Below are positions 29,957 through 42,139 of a stretch of 64,000 nucleotides of DNA, one piece after another; the first letter of the stretch is position 1; every line of letters begins with the position of its first letter. Source of the DNA: Nocardia asteroides (lineage in GTDB: Bacteria; Actinomycetota; Actinomycetes; Mycobacteriales; Mycobacteriaceae); the NCBI GenBank assembly GCA_019930625.1, contig CP082844.1, positions 4,464,001-4,528,000 on the forward strand. Direction: 5' to 3'. The translations under genes were made by a program, and so were the position numbers. Under the pieces are notes generated by a model. It was not told the origin of the DNA and did not search any database. It saw only the letters and a program-made list of their open reading frames with translations.

Positions 29957-30098
29957 GATATTCGGACATTCCGGGTATCGATCGGACCGCAGGACCGCCG
30001 AAATTCCCATTCTGTCGGGTCCGGTTGCGGCACAGGCGGTGATTACCTGGAATAGTTGTGGCTGCACGCACAGGACCAAGGCGAAAGCGGGGATGTTG

Positions 30099-31276
<1,178 letters not shown>

Positions 31277-31280
<4 letters not shown>

Positions 31281-32262
31281 CCTCCGCATCGGATCCGGCT
31301 GAGCCAGTGCCGATGTCGTCGTCCCACGCACCGCCGTCCTTCCACGCGGGGGAACTCACCGACCCCCGGCTCACGGTCGCGCTGAAGACCCTCGAACTCA
31401 CCGTGCGCCGCAGGCTCGACGGCGTGCTGCACGGCGATCACCTCGGTCTCATTCCCGGGCCCGGCTCCGAGCCGGGTGAGGCGCGCGCGTACCAGCCCGG
31501 TGACGACGTCCGCCAGATGGATTGGTCGGTCACCGCCCGCACCACCCACCCGCACGTGCGGCAGATGATCGCCGACCGGGAGCTGGAGACCTGGATGGTG
31601 GTCGACCTGTCGGCCAGCCTCGACTTCGGCACCGCCGCCTGCCAGAAACGCGATCTCGCCATCGCCGCCGCGGCCGCCATCACCCACCTCACCAGTGGCG
31701 GCGGCAACCGGATCGGCGCGGTGGTCGCCACCGGCGAACGGTTGACCCGCATCCCCGCGCGCGGCGGGCGGGTGCACGCCCAGTCGCTGCTGCGCAGCAT
31801 CGCGACCACCCCGCACGCGCGCGACGGTGTGCGCGGCGACCTGCGCGGCGGCATCGAATCGCTGCGCCGCCCGCAGCGCAAACGCGGACTCGCGGTGATC
31901 ATCAGCGATTTCCTGGGTGACATCGACTGGCAGCGCTCGCTGCGCGCGATATCGGCCAGGCACGATCTGCTCGCGGTCGAGGTGCTGGACCCGCGCGACC
32001 TGTCGCTGCCCGACATGGGCGATGTCGTACTGCACGACCCGGAGACCGGGCGCACCCGCGAGTTCAGCGTGACCTCCACCTTGCGCGCCGATTTCGCGGC
32101 CGCCGCGCAGCGCCACCGCGAGCAGGTCGAACAGGCCCTGCGCAGCTGTGGCGCTCCGGTGCTCACCCTGCGTACCGATCGGGACTGGATCGCCGACGTG
32201 GTCCGGTTCGTGTCCACCCGGCGCCACAGCTTCGGCGCCCCGACCGGGCGGGTGCCACGTCA

Positions 32263-32266
<4 letters not shown>
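31277..32266 (+). CDS. DUF58 domain protein (Rv1480-like)
   Basis: A 329-residue protein with the DUF58 signature 'GEARAYQPGDDVRQMDWSVTARTTHPHVRQ' near residues 65-95, followed by a VWA-like fold ('ETWMVVDLSASLDFGTA', 'AVIISDFLGD'). The GTG overlaps the moxR stop (GTGA), and the stop overlaps the next gene's GTG, so moxR, this gene and the VWA gene are translated as a unit. DUF58 proteins are partners of MoxR ATPases in envelope-stress or maturation systems. It lacks membrane helices. Confidence 0.9.
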
Positions 32267-34166
<1,900 letters not shown>

Positions 34167-34246
34167 CCACACCGAACGCGTAGCGCGGCCGGTCCCGGCC
34201 GCCCGCGGCCAACCCCCACTTCGATCTTCAGGAGAACCGAGAACTC

Positions 34247-35083
34247 ATGGGCGGACTGCTCGAAGGCAAGACCATCCTGGTCACGGGCATCATCACCGAT
34301 TCGTCGATCGCGTTCCACGCGGCGGCCGTCGCGCAGGAGCAGGGCGCGAAGGTGATCATCACCGGCATCCCGGAGCGGCTGCGGCTGATCGACCGGATCG
34401 CCAAGCGCCTGCCCCAGGAGGTCCCGCCGGCCATCGGGCTCGACGTCACCAGCGAAGACGATCTCGCAGGTTTGGCGGACAAGCTGCGGGAACTGGCTCC
34501 GCAGGGGATCGACGGAGTGCTGCACTCGATCGCGTTCGCGCCCCGAACCCTGATGGGGCCGGAGGCCCGGCCGTTCCTGGATGGTCCGGGACCGGATGCC
34601 GCCAAGGCGTTCGAGATCTCGGCGTGGAGCTACGCTTCGCTGTCGCGCGCGGTGCTGCCGGTGATGAACGAGGGCGGCTCGATCGTCGGCATGGACTTCG
34701 ATCCACGCACCGCGATGCCGTACTACAACTGGATGGGCGTGGCGAAGGCCGCGCTGGAGTCGGTGAACCGGTACGTCGCACGAGAGGTGGGCACGGCCAA
34801 GAAGATTCGCTCCAACCTCATCGCCGCCGGTCCGATCAAGACGCTGGCAGCCAAGGCGATCGCGGGCACCGCGACCGACGACGCGGCCAAGCTCAACCAG
34901 CTCAACACCTACTGGGACGGCGCGTCGCCGATCGGCTGGGATGTCGACGACCCCACGGTGGTGGCGAAGTCGATCGTGGCGCTGCTGTCGGACTGGCTGC
35001 CGGGCACCACCGGCTCGATCATCTACGTCGACGGCGGGGCCAGCCACAACACCTGGTTCCCGGAGGACATGGCGATCAACTGA
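34247..35083 (+). CDS. inhA: InhA, NADH-dependent enoyl-ACP reductase
   Basis: A 278-residue enoyl reductase, the last FAS-II step for meromycolate. The first 22 residues follow M. tuberculosis InhA closely ('[14 protein letters not shown]', same numbering). Ser94 in 'HSIAFAP', the residue changed in some isoniazid-resistant InhA variants, is present, with Ala instead of Gly two positions later. Active-site Tyr160 and Lys167 are in '[12 protein letters not shown]'. The C-terminus is about nine residues longer than the M. tuberculosis protein. AGGAGAAC precedes the ATG. Ferrochelatase follows at 22 bases. Confidence 0.96.
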   Translation: MGGLLEGKTILVTGIITDSSIAFHAAAVAQEQGAKVIITGIPERLRLIDRIAKRLPQEVPPAIGLDVTSEDDLAGLADKLRELAPQGIDGVLHSIAFAPRTLMGPEARPFLDGPGPDAAKAFEISAWSYASLSRAVLPVMNEGGSIVGMDFDPRTAMPYYNWMGVAKAALESVNRYVAREVGTAKKIRSNLIAAGPIKTLAAKAIAGTATDDAAKLNQLNTYWDGASPIGWDVDDPTVVAKSIVALLSDWLPGTTGSIIYVDGGASHNTWFPEDMAIN

Positions 35084-35105
35084 GCCGGATCGGATGGGAG
35101 ACACT

Positions 35106-36167
35106 GTGGTTCGGACCGCCGACGCGCTGCTGCTGCTGTCCTTCGGCGGTCCGGAGCGTCCGGAGGACGTGATGCCGTTCCTGGAGAACGTCACGCGGGG
35201 CAGGGGAGTGCCGCGCGAGCGTCTGGAAACGGTCGCCGAACACTATCTGCACTTCGGCGGCGTCTCACCGATCAACGCGCTCAATCGCGACATCATCGCG
35301 GCGGTCGAGGTCGAATCGGCCGCCGCCGGCTTGGATCTGCCGGTCTACTTCGGTAACCGGAACTGGCATCCCATGGTGGAGGACACCGTCGCGCGCATGG
35401 CCGCCGACGGTATCCGGTCCGCACTGGTCTTCCCGACATCGGCCTGGGGCGGCTACTCCGGCTGTCTGCAGTACCACGAGGACATCGCCAGGGCGCGTGC
35501 GGCTTTCGGCGCGGGCGCGCCCGACCTGCTGAAGCTGCGCCAGTACTTCGACCACCCGCTGCTGATCGAGACCTTCGCCGACGCCATCCGTGCGGCCCGC
35601 GATCGGCTCGCGGCCGAGCACCGCGCCGAGGCGCGCCTGGTGTTCACCGCTCACTCCATTCCGGTGTCGGCCGACGCCGCTGCGGGACCGCCCGCCGACG
35701 GCGGGCGGCTCTACAGCCGTCAGGTGGCCGAAGCCGCCCGATTGTGCGCCGCGGCAAGCGGTTTCGCCGATTACGACGTGGTCTGGCAGTCTCGTTCCGG
35801 TCCACCGCAGGTGCCGTGGCTGGAGCCGGACATCGTCGACCATCTGGACGACCTCGCCGCCAGGGGGGTCGGCGCCGTGATCGTCTGTCCTGTCGGCTTC
35901 GTCTCCGACCATCTCGAAGTCATCTGGGACCTGGACAACGAGGCCGCGCAGCGGGCCGCCGAACTCGGTATGGGATTCGCCCGGACCGCTACGCCGGGAG
36001 CCGATCCGCGCTTCGCGCAGCTGGTCGTCGAACTGATCTCCGAGCAGCTGCGCGGCGCCGAACCTCGTCGGCTGGGTGCGGTCATGGGCCATGGCTGCAC
36101 GAGCAACGGCACGCCCTGTGCTGTGGGCTGTTGCGCGGTGCCGCGCCGTCCCACTATTGGGAACTGA
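35106..36167 (+). CDS. hemH: Ferrochelatase (coproporphyrin type, CpfC/HemH)
   Basis: A 353-residue ferrochelatase that inserts Fe(II) into the porphyrin; in actinobacteria the substrate is coproporphyrin III. N-terminal '[29 protein letters not shown]', '[15 protein letters not shown]', catalytic His in '[10 protein letters not shown]' and Glu in '[16 protein letters not shown]'. The C-terminal cysteines in '[18 protein letters not shown]' match the [2Fe-2S] ligands of actinobacterial enzymes. GGGAG five bases before GTG 35106 favours that start; ATG 35094 would add four residues. The mabA-inhA-hemZ order of M. tuberculosis is kept. Confidence 0.94.
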   Translation: MVRTADALLLLSFGGPERPEDVMPFLENVTRGRGVPRERLETVAEHYLHFGGVSPINALNRDIIAAVEVESAAAGLDLPVYFGNRNWHPMVEDTVARMAADGIRSALVFPTSAWGGYSGCLQYHEDIARARAAFGAGAPDLLKLRQYFDHPLLIETFADAIRAARDRLAAEHRAEARLVFTAHSIPVSADAAAGPPADGGRLYSRQVAEAARLCAAASGFADYDVVWQSRSGPPQVPWLEPDIVDHLDDLAARGVGAVIVCPVGFVSDHLEVIWDLDNEAAQRAAELGMGFARTATPGADPRFAQLVVELISEQLRGAEPRRLGAVMGHGCTSNGTPCAVGCCAVPRRPTIGN

Positions 36168-36239
36168 CATGGATCCGGCGCGATAGCATCAACTGCGCCT
36201 GTGACCATTCACCTTCGAATCTCTGGGGGGTATCTCTCG

Positions 36240-36689
36240 ATGACCTATGCCGATGTGCTGACCAATGCCGCGCTGCTCGATCCGCACGCCTGGTCCGATG
36301 CGAACGTGTGGACCGTGGCTCTGGACTCCACCGAGGCCAGGCGGCGCGGCCGTAGCAGTGGCCGCGGCGGTTTCTCGGTCGGTGGTCTGCTGCTGTGCAT
36401 CGGTGTCGTGGCCGTGGTGATCGGACTCGTGGTCTGGCTGCGCAAGCGGGGCAACTCCTCGAACCAGCCGCAGCAGTACCCGCAACAGCAGTATCCCCAG
36501 GGGCAGCAGTACCCCCAGCCGTATCCTCCGCAGCAAGGTTTGCCGGGGCAGCCGCAGTATCCGGCGCCGCCGCAGTACCAGCAGCCGTATACGCCGCCGC
36601 AGGCGCAACCGCAGTATCAGCAGTACCCCCAGCAGCAGCAGTATCCTCCGCAGCAGCAGTACCAGCCGCCGCATCCTCCGCAGCGGTGA
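36240..36689 (+). CDS. Single-pass membrane protein with Pro/Gln/Tyr-rich tail
   Basis: A 149-residue protein. Residues 1-45 are soluble, with an Arg/Ser/Gly segment ('ARRRGRSSGRGGFS'); 46-68 a transmembrane helix; 73-149 a low-complexity tail built from 'QYPQQ', 'QPQY' and 'PPQQ' units, probably disordered. No family recognised. The ATG at 36240 has a G-run nine bases upstream. It lies 72 bases behind ferrochelatase on the same strand. The tail's repetitive DNA may vary between strains. Confidence 0.7.
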   Translation: MTYADVLTNAALLDPHAWSDANVWTVALDSTEARRRGRSSGRGGFSVGGLLLCIGVVAVVIGLVVWLRKRGNSSNQPQQYPQQQYPQGQQYPQPYPPQQGLPGQPQYPAPPQYQQPYTPPQAQPQYQQYPQQQQYPPQQQYQPPHPPQR

Positions 36690-36708
36690 GCATCCGACCG
36701 CTGCGCGT

Positions 36709-37452
36709 TCAGAAGTTCGTGGCGGTCAGGCGGGTGTAGACACCGGGGAAACCGGGGCGGGCCGTGCCCTCGCCCCAGGACGCGACACCGGCGAGACGTC
36801 CATCCACGAGAAGTGGTCCGCCATCGTCGTATCGGGCGGCGTCGGCGGCTGTGCCCGCGCAGAGCATGGTGTGCGGATCGAAGGCAGGACCATAGGCGGC
36901 GGCGCACTCGGCGTCGGTGACCAGAGGAACGCTCGCCGCGCGCAGCCGAGTGTTGTTTTCGTCGGTCTCGGAGGTCGCACCCCAGCCCAGAACGGTTCCG
37001 GCGCCCGAAGTCGGCGCGGCGATGGGGATCGTCGGACCGGGCTGGGGGTGGTCGAGGGTCAGGATCGCCACGTCGTCGTGATAGACGGTGGTGGTCTCGG
37101 GCCCGGTCGTCCGGAAGTCGGGATGGATGCGAACGTCCCTGACCTGCACTGTGTTTCCGTCCCGCCCGTGTAGGTCGTCGCGGCCGAAGGTGACGGTGAG
37201 CGTCTGGGTGAGCGGCTGTGCCGGCGCCACGCAGTGCGCTGCGGTGATCACCTGGTCCGGTGCGATCAGCGCGCCGCCGCAGAACTGGCCGGACGGACGG
37301 GTGAGGAACAACGGCGTGCCGATGGCCGCCAGCCACGGATACTCCGCTGTGGTCGCGTCGGCGCCGCCCACGATCGCCGAAGCAGGGGCGTGCAAACCGA
37401 GACCGATCAGTACGGTGAGGGCTGCTGTGCGGCTTCGGCGAGAAATGCGCAT
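36709..37452 (-). CDS. Secreted trypsin-fold protein lacking the catalytic serine (pseudoprotease)
   Basis: A 247-residue S1-family homologue. Residues 1-26 are a signal peptide, and the mature chain begins with the trypsin-like 'IVGGADATTAEYPWLAAIG'. His73 ('TAAHCV') and Asp127 ('HDDVAILTL') of the triad are present. The nucleophile motif Gly-Asp-Ser-Gly-Gly-Pro is replaced by Tyr208-Asp209-Asp210-Gly-Gly-Pro, so Ser is Asp. The cysteines that normally brace this loop are missing too; two other disulfides remain possible (Cys58-Cys74, Cys183-Cys198). It should bind rather than cleave. It follows the Rv1486c-like gene by 22 bases on the minus strand. Confidence 0.82.
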   Translation of the reverse strand: MRISRRSRTAALTVLIGLGLHAPASAIVGGADATTAEYPWLAAIGTPLFLTRPSGQFCGGALIAPDQVITAAHCVAPAQPLTQTLTVTFGRDDLHGRDGNTVQVRDVRIHPDFRTTGPETTTVYHDDVAILTLDHPQPGPTIPIAAPTSGAGTVLGWGATSETDENNTRLRAASVPLVTDAECAAAYGPAFDPHTMLCAGTAADAARYDDGGPLLVDGRLAGVASWGEGTARPGFPGVYTRLTATNF

Positions 37453-37474
37453 GTCACACCATCCGGACCTGACG

Positions 37475-38290
37475 TCAGCGGCTTCCGCGGGCCGAGGCGT
37501 GCACGGCGACCAGACGGGCGGCGCGGATCGCGTCCCACAGCGGGCGCAGCAACGATTCCTGCGCGCCGATCGCGCTGGCGGAGGTGGGCGCGGACGCGGG
37601 TTCCCGTTGCGCCACCGTGAGGATCGCCGCGACATGATCGGCGGTGTCGAGAATCCGCCTGGCACGCAATGGAATCGACTCGGGGTAATCGTGGCGCGAG
37701 TAGTCGGCGAGTTCGGCTTCGATGAGTTCGCGCGGATCGCAGTCGGCCGCCGCGAGCGACGTGGTGTGCAGTTTCATCAGCGCGTCGGCGGCGTCGCGGA
37801 CGGCTTCACGCATCGCGTATTCCGCCTCGCCGAGCGACATGTCCGAGCCGGGCGCTAACGGGATGGGCGTGCTGTAGACGGTCCACTGCAGGGTGTCGTC
37901 GTCGGCCCACTGCGGGATGAGTCCGGTGCCGTCGGCACCCGGCACACCGATCAGGATGCCCTCCTCGGACTCGATCGCGTCGGCGGCGAACGCCGTGCCC
38001 GAGGGGAGTCCGCGCACGTCACCGGGGACGGGGAGCACCAATCGCAGCTGCGCCCCGGGCTGGGCCATCGTCTCCCGGATCACTTTGAGCAGCGCCATGA
38101 CTCCGCTTCCCGGCAGGTTGCCGTGCGCGGACCAGGGTAGGTCGGTACGGCCGCCGGTGAGCGTGTCGCCCGCCGCGATCGTGTGCTTCGGCGCCCACGC
38201 GTGCAAGGCGGCCAAAACGTCGTCGGGCGCGCTGCGGCCGGCCAGCCAGGAGCTCGCCCACACCGTCAGCGTCGCACTTGGAGAGCACAT
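37475..38290 (-). CDS. Conserved hypothetical protein (Rv1486c-like)
   Basis: A 271-residue protein of unknown function, without signal peptide or helices. Features: 'VWASSWLAGRSAPDDVLAALHAWAPKHTI', 'LLKVIRETMAQPGAQLRLVLPVPGDVRGLP' and 'MREAVRDAADALMKLHT'. Position between ferrochelatase and the NfeD/SPFH pair equals Rv1486c. ATG at 38290 has no ribosome site; TATGCT at 38299-38304 on this strand, eight bases upstream, suggests a leaderless transcript. Confidence 0.72.
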   Translation of the reverse strand: MCSPSATLTVWASSWLAGRSAPDDVLAALHAWAPKHTIAAGDTLTGGRTDLPWSAHGNLPGSGVMALLKVIRETMAQPGAQLRLVLPVPGDVRGLPSGTAFAADAIESEEGILIGVPGADGTGLIPQWADDDTLQWTVYSTPIPLAPGSDMSLGEAEYAMREAVRDAADALMKLHTTSLAAADCDPRELIEAELADYSRHDYPESIPLRARRILDTADHVAAILTVAQREPASAPTSASAIGAQESLLRPLWDAIRAARLVAVHASARGSR

Positions 38291-38298
38291 AATTATCG

Positions 38299-38304
38299 AG
38301 CATA
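38299..38304 (-). promoter_or_regulatory. Candidate -10 of a leaderless promoter (Rv1486c-like gene)
   Basis: TATGCT on the minus strand is followed by eight bases and the ATG. This spacing would place the transcription start at or next to the start codon. No Shine-Dalgarno sequence is visible. Confidence 0.45.
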
Positions 38305-38449
38305 AAGGGTGGGCGCTACCGGTGGGCATCCATGCGCGAGGGCGTTGGTGAGCAGCACGGAAACCATGGGCGCGGCGCCGCCGACCACGACCGGGTCGGT
38401 GCGGACACCGTCCGGCATCGGTCCGCCGCGCGCACGAGCCGCCGGCAGT

Positions 38450-39274
38450 CTAGTCCGGTTCGGTGACGAAGTCGATGAGCCGCTCCACCGCCCCGATCAG
38501 CGGTGGCTCCAGGTCACGGAAGGAGGTCACCGCGCCGTACACTCGCCGCCAGCCGTCCTGCGGCGTGCCCCAGCGCAGACGCGTACACACACCGGTCTTC
38601 CAGTCCTCGTCGCGTGGGACCTGCGGCCACCGCTGTATCCCGACGGTCGCCGGTCGCACCGCCTGCCACACGTCGACGAACGGGTGCCCGGTCACCAGGA
38701 CGTGCGGCCCGAGCCCGGTGGTCAGCTGCCTCTCCTTCGATCCGGTCACCAGATGATCGACCAGCACGCCGACTCTTCTGCCCGGGCCCGGCTCGAATTC
38801 CGTGAGGCGTTCCGCGAGATTGTCCAGCCCCTCGAGCTGCTCCACGACCACCCCCTCGACGCGCAGGTCGTGGCCCCACACCCGCTCGACCAGCGCGGCG
38901 TCGTGCACACCTTCGACCCATATGCGGCTGCCGCGGGCCACCCTGGCACGCAGGCCCTCCACCCGGGTGGAGCCGGAGGCGGAACGGTTCGGCGTCTTCG
39001 GCGCGGCCGCCGACGGCCGCACCAGCGTCACGGGCTCACCATCGATGAGGAACGCGGCCTCCCGCAGGGCGAACAGGCGCACCGCGCCGCGGGCGTCCTC
39101 CAGTTTCACGAACTCGCCGTCGTAGCTGCGATCGAATCCGACGACCGCGCCGCAGAATCCGGTGGCGGCGTCCTCGACGACCAGATCGCGTTCCGCGATG
39201 ACGGTCGGTACCGTCCGTTTCTTCGATCGAGGATGTCCGGTGAAGATGTCGCCATACCTGTCGCGCCCGCTCAC
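38450..39274 (-). CDS. DUF3097 family protein
   Basis: A 274-residue protein: N-terminal 'RYGDIFTGHPRSKKRTVPTVIAERDLVVEDAATGFCGAVVGFD', middle 'VRLFALREAAFLIDGEPVTLVRP', then a region ('RIWVEGVHDAALVERVWGHDLRVEGVVVEQLEGLDNL') that resembles a TOPRIM-like fold, and 'VLVDHLVTGSKERQLT' followed by 'HVLVTGHPFVDVWQAVRP'. The pattern fits the actinobacterial DUF3097 family, whose function is unknown; nucleic-acid processing is a guess from the TOPRIM-like part. GTG start. It stands alone between the Rv1486c-like and NfeD genes, where M. tuberculosis has no such gene as far as I recall. Confidence 0.72.
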   Translation of the reverse strand: MSGRDRYGDIFTGHPRSKKRTVPTVIAERDLVVEDAATGFCGAVVGFDRSYDGEFVKLEDARGAVRLFALREAAFLIDGEPVTLVRPSAAAPKTPNRSASGSTRVEGLRARVARGSRIWVEGVHDAALVERVWGHDLRVEGVVVEQLEGLDNLAERLTEFEPGPGRRVGVLVDHLVTGSKERQLTTGLGPHVLVTGHPFVDVWQAVRPATVGIQRWPQVPRDEDWKTGVCTRLRWGTPQDGWRRVYGAVTSFRDLEPPLIGAVERLIDFVTEPD

Positions 39275-39392
39275 CTGCTTGAAGCTAGCACCGCCGCTGC
39301 GGCTTTCGCTTCATCCGGGGCGCCGCGCGTCCGCGCGCGGAATTCACCCTGAGTACTCGTGAAGGTCGCGCCCCAGATCAAGACCAGCGCAC

Positions 39393-39398
39393 TACAGT
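39393..39398 (+). promoter_or_regulatory. Candidate -10 of a leaderless promoter (nfeD)
   Basis: TACAGT with six bases to the GTG at 39405. The same hexamer and a similar distance occur before the SDR at 47305. Confidence 0.45.
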
Positions 39399-39404
39399 GG
39401 TCGT

Positions 39405-39836
39405 GTGGCCGCAATTTTTTGGCTGGTCGCGGGTATCCTGCTCGCGGCGGCGGAGATGCTCACCGGCGACTTCACGCTGCTGATGCTGGGTATCGCCGCG
39501 CTCGGCACGGCGGGCGTCAGCGCGTCGACCGCCAGCTCGCCCGTGGTGGACGCCATCGTTTTCGCGGTGATCTCGGCGGTGCTGTTCCTCGGCGTCCGCC
39601 CGATCATCCGGCGGCGCTTCGGAACTCCGCCGCCGACGCCGACGAACGTGGACGCCTTGCCGGGCAAGACCGCTCTGGTGCTCGAACAGGTCGCGGCGCA
39701 CTCCGGCCAGGTGAAATTGGGCGGGGAGGTGTGGACAGCGCGGCCGATGGACACGACCGAAGTCTATGAACCGGGTACGACCGTGTATGTCATGAAGATC
39801 GACGGCGCGACCGCCGTCGTCTGGAAGGGGCCTTGA
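39405..39836 (+). CDS. NfeD-like membrane protein (Rv1487-like)
   Basis: A 143-residue protein with three to four hydrophobic helices in the first 70 residues ('IFWLVAGILLAAAEMLTG', 'LLMLGIAALGTAGV', 'VVDAIVFAVISAVLFLGV') and a C-terminal OB-fold domain ('LPGKTALVLEQVAAHSGQVKLGGEVWTARP'). NfeD proteins work with SPFH proteins in membrane microdomains. The stop overlaps the next ATG (TGATG), coupling it to the SPFH gene. Confidence 0.9.
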   Translation: MAAIFWLVAGILLAAAEMLTGDFTLLMLGIAALGTAGVSASTASSPVVDAIVFAVISAVLFLGVRPIIRRRFGTPPPTPTNVDALPGKTALVLEQVAAHSGQVKLGGEVWTARPMDTTEVYEPGTTVYVMKIDGATAVVWKGP

Positions 39837-41119
39837 TGGCTGTACTGATCGTTGCCGCCGTCCTGATCTTGCTGGTCGTGGTGGTGGTCTTCAAATCGAT
39901 CGCACTGGTGCCGCAGGCCGAGGCGGCGGTGATCGAGCGACTGGGCCGGTATTCGCGCACCGTGTCCGGCCAGCTCACCTTCCTCGTGCCGTTCGCCGAC
40001 CGGATCCGCGCCAAAGTGGATCTGCGGGAGCGGGTGGTGTCGTTCCCGCCGCAGCCGGTGATCACCGAGGACAACCTCACCCTGCACATCGACACCGTGG
40101 TCTATTTCCAGGTGACCAGCCCGCAGGCGGCGGTGTACGAGATCAGCAACTACATCGCCGCCGTCGAGCAGTTGACCGTCACCACGTTGCGCAACGTGGT
40201 CGGCGGCATGACGCTCGAGCAGACGCTCACTTCCCGCGACGCGATCAACGGCCAGTTGCGCGGCGTGCTGGACGAGGCGACCGGGCGCTGGGGCTTGCGC
40301 GTCGCGCGGGTCGAGCTGAAGAGCATCGATCCGCCGCCGTCGATCCAGGAGTCGATGGAGAAGCAGATGAAGGCCGACCGCGAGAAGCGCGCCATGATCC
40401 TCACCGCGGAGGGCCAGCGCGAATCGGCGATCAAGACGGCCGAGGGCTCGAAACAGGCGCAGATCCTGTCCGCCGAGGGCGCCAAGCAGTCGGCGATCCT
40501 GGCTGCCGAAGGTGAACGGCAGAGCCGCATCCTGCGGGCACAGGGTGAGCGCGCCGCCTCCTACTTGCAGGCGCAAGGCCAGGCCAAGGCCATCGAAAAG
40601 GTCGTCGCCGCCATCAAATCCGGTAAGCCGACGCCGGAATTGCTTGCCTACCAGTACATGCAGACGCTGCCCATGGTCGCGCGCGGCGACGCGAACAAGG
40701 TGTGGTTGGTGCCGAGCGATTTCGGCAAAGCACTGGAAGGGTTCGCCAGGAACTTCGGCACGCAAGGCGAGGACGGCGTGTTCCGGTACGAACCGCCCGC
40801 TTCCGACGGCGCGGAAGTCAAGCCGGAGGACGACTCCGATGTCGCGGACTGGTTCGATACCGCGCCCGATCCGACCATCGAGCGTGCCGTGCGTGCCGCC
40901 GAGGCGACGGCGCGGACTCCGGTCGAGGGGCTGATGCCGACACCGCCCCCGCAGAGCTTCGAACCTTCGCCGCACCAGCCGGTCATCCCTCCGCAAGAGG
41001 CTTTCCCGGGTCCGCAGCAGTCGCCACAACAACAGCAGCCACCGCAGCAACCCCCGGCCCAGCGCCCGGACGACCCGCAGGGCCGTCCGTGGCAGCCGCC
41101 GGAGAACTTGTCGAAGTAG
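39836..41119 (+). CDS. SPFH/Band 7 (stomatin-like) membrane protein (Rv1488-like)
   Basis: A 427-residue protein: one N-terminal transmembrane helix (about 2-20), an SPFH domain ('IALVPQAEAAVIERLGRYSRTVSGQLTFLVPFADRIRAKVDLRE', residues 20-200), a long Ala/Glu/Lys coiled coil (about 185-250) and a Pro/Gln-rich tail from about 360. Such proteins form large membrane-bound rings or microdomains and guard envelope proteins. Cotranscribed with NfeD. A terminator hairpin follows 10 bases after the stop. Confidence 0.93.
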   Translation: MAVLIVAAVLILLVVVVVFKSIALVPQAEAAVIERLGRYSRTVSGQLTFLVPFADRIRAKVDLRERVVSFPPQPVITEDNLTLHIDTVVYFQVTSPQAAVYEISNYIAAVEQLTVTTLRNVVGGMTLEQTLTSRDAINGQLRGVLDEATGRWGLRVARVELKSIDPPPSIQESMEKQMKADREKRAMILTAEGQRESAIKTAEGSKQAQILSAEGAKQSAILAAEGERQSRILRAQGERAASYLQAQGQAKAIEKVVAAIKSGKPTPELLAYQYMQTLPMVARGDANKVWLVPSDFGKALEGFARNFGTQGEDGVFRYEPPASDGAEVKPEDDSDVADWFDTAPDPTIERAVRAAEATARTPVEGLMPTPPPQSFEPSPHQPVIPPQEAFPGPQQSPQQQQPPQQPPAQRPDDPQGRPWQPPENLSK

Positions 41120-41129
41120 CGCCCGCACC

Positions 41130-41160
41130 CCGCCCCGGACTCCGCCCGAGTCCGGGGCGG
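41130..41160. terminator. Bidirectional terminator between SPFH and SGNH hydrolase genes
   Basis: CCGCCCCGGACTC (41130-41142) and its exact complement (41148-41160) with a 5-base loop form a 13-bp GC-rich stem between two convergent genes. No clear T run, as often in actinobacteria. Confidence 0.75.
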
Positions 41161-41184
41161 TCGTGTCGGCGCGGCCGGAATCGC

Positions 41185-42027
41185 TCAGCCGGGCAGTCCG
41201 GCGGCGCGGATCGCGGGCAGGATGACGTCGGCGACGCCACGCATGCCTTGCGGGGTGAGGTGATACGGGATGAGTGTTTCGGTCGCGATGACCGGGTCGA
41301 TCCAGCGGACACCGGCGGGCGCGCACGCGTCGCGGCCCTCCGACGCGACGCGGGTGTCGACGTAGGTCGCCCCGTGGGCCGCGGCGGCGCGGGCTACCAC
41401 GGTGTTGAGGCGGTCGAAGGCGGCTTGCACGTGTGCGGCATCGGACGGGCGCAGACCGACCAGGTCGGGGCAGCCGCCGTCGCGGACATAGCGCGGCCAG
41501 CCGTCGACGACGATTCGCGCCTTCGGGGAGCGGATCGAGATCTGTTGTAACGCGGTGGCATACGACCCCGCGATCGCGTCGATGTCGGCGTCCCAATCCG
41601 GGCCCGCGCAGGTTCCGGCGCCGAAGAGTCCATAGACGTGGCAGGCGACGACATGCTCGGCCATCAAGGCGTCATTGGCGCCGATGTGCACCGTGACCAG
41701 CCTGGTGCCGGGGCCGAGGGCATCGAATTGGGGCGGGATGCCCGGCCCCTGCGCGGCGGTGAGGTCGGGGATGCGCGCGGAATTGCAGGTGCGGTCGTCG
41801 AGCCGCAGGCCCAGCTCCCGGGCGATCAGCTTCGGCGTGTTCGCGGTCGAGCGGAGGCATCTCGGCGGCGCCGACAGGTCGAAGTTACGCACGCCCGTGG
41901 TAGCCGCTCCGGAATCACCCAACGCGACATACTCGGCACCGCCGGTGGACGCCGCGTCGGCCGGGACGGCGGCACCCGCGGCGATCAGGCAGGCGGCGAC
42001 CAGTACGGCGCGCGGAAGATTCGTCAT
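41185..42027 (-). CDS. Secreted SGNH/GDSL hydrolase
   Basis: A 280-residue esterase-like protein. Residues 1-26 are a signal peptide ending 'ADAAS'. Block I is 'YVALGDSGAATTGV' with nucleophile Ser39 (GDSG rather than GDSxS), block III 'VTVHIGANDAL' with the oxyanion Asn, and the catalytic His is likely in 'IPYHLTPQGMRGVAD' near the end. Cysteines are paired in the mature domain. It resembles actinobacterial secreted lipases and esterases of the Rv0518 type. ATG 42027 is chosen because the signal peptide starts there. Confidence 0.85.
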   Translation of the reverse strand: MTNLPRAVLVAACLIAAGAAVPADAASTGGAEYVALGDSGAATTGVRNFDLSAPPRCLRSTANTPKLIARELGLRLDDRTCNSARIPDLTAAQGPGIPPQFDALGPGTRLVTVHIGANDALMAEHVVACHVYGLFGAGTCAGPDWDADIDAIAGSYATALQQISIRSPKARIVVDGWPRYVRDGGCPDLVGLRPSDAAHVQAAFDRLNTVVARAAAAHGATYVDTRVASEGRDACAPAGVRWIDPVIATETLIPYHLTPQGMRGVADVILPAIRAAGLPG

Positions 42028-42139
42028 GCCGGGTCCTGTCCGTCCGGTCCTGGGCGCGATCACGGGACATGCACGTCTGTGCCGAACGCTACCCGGCAAG
42101 CCGGGCCCGCGGGCGGAATCGGGTGGCAGACTTCCAGGT

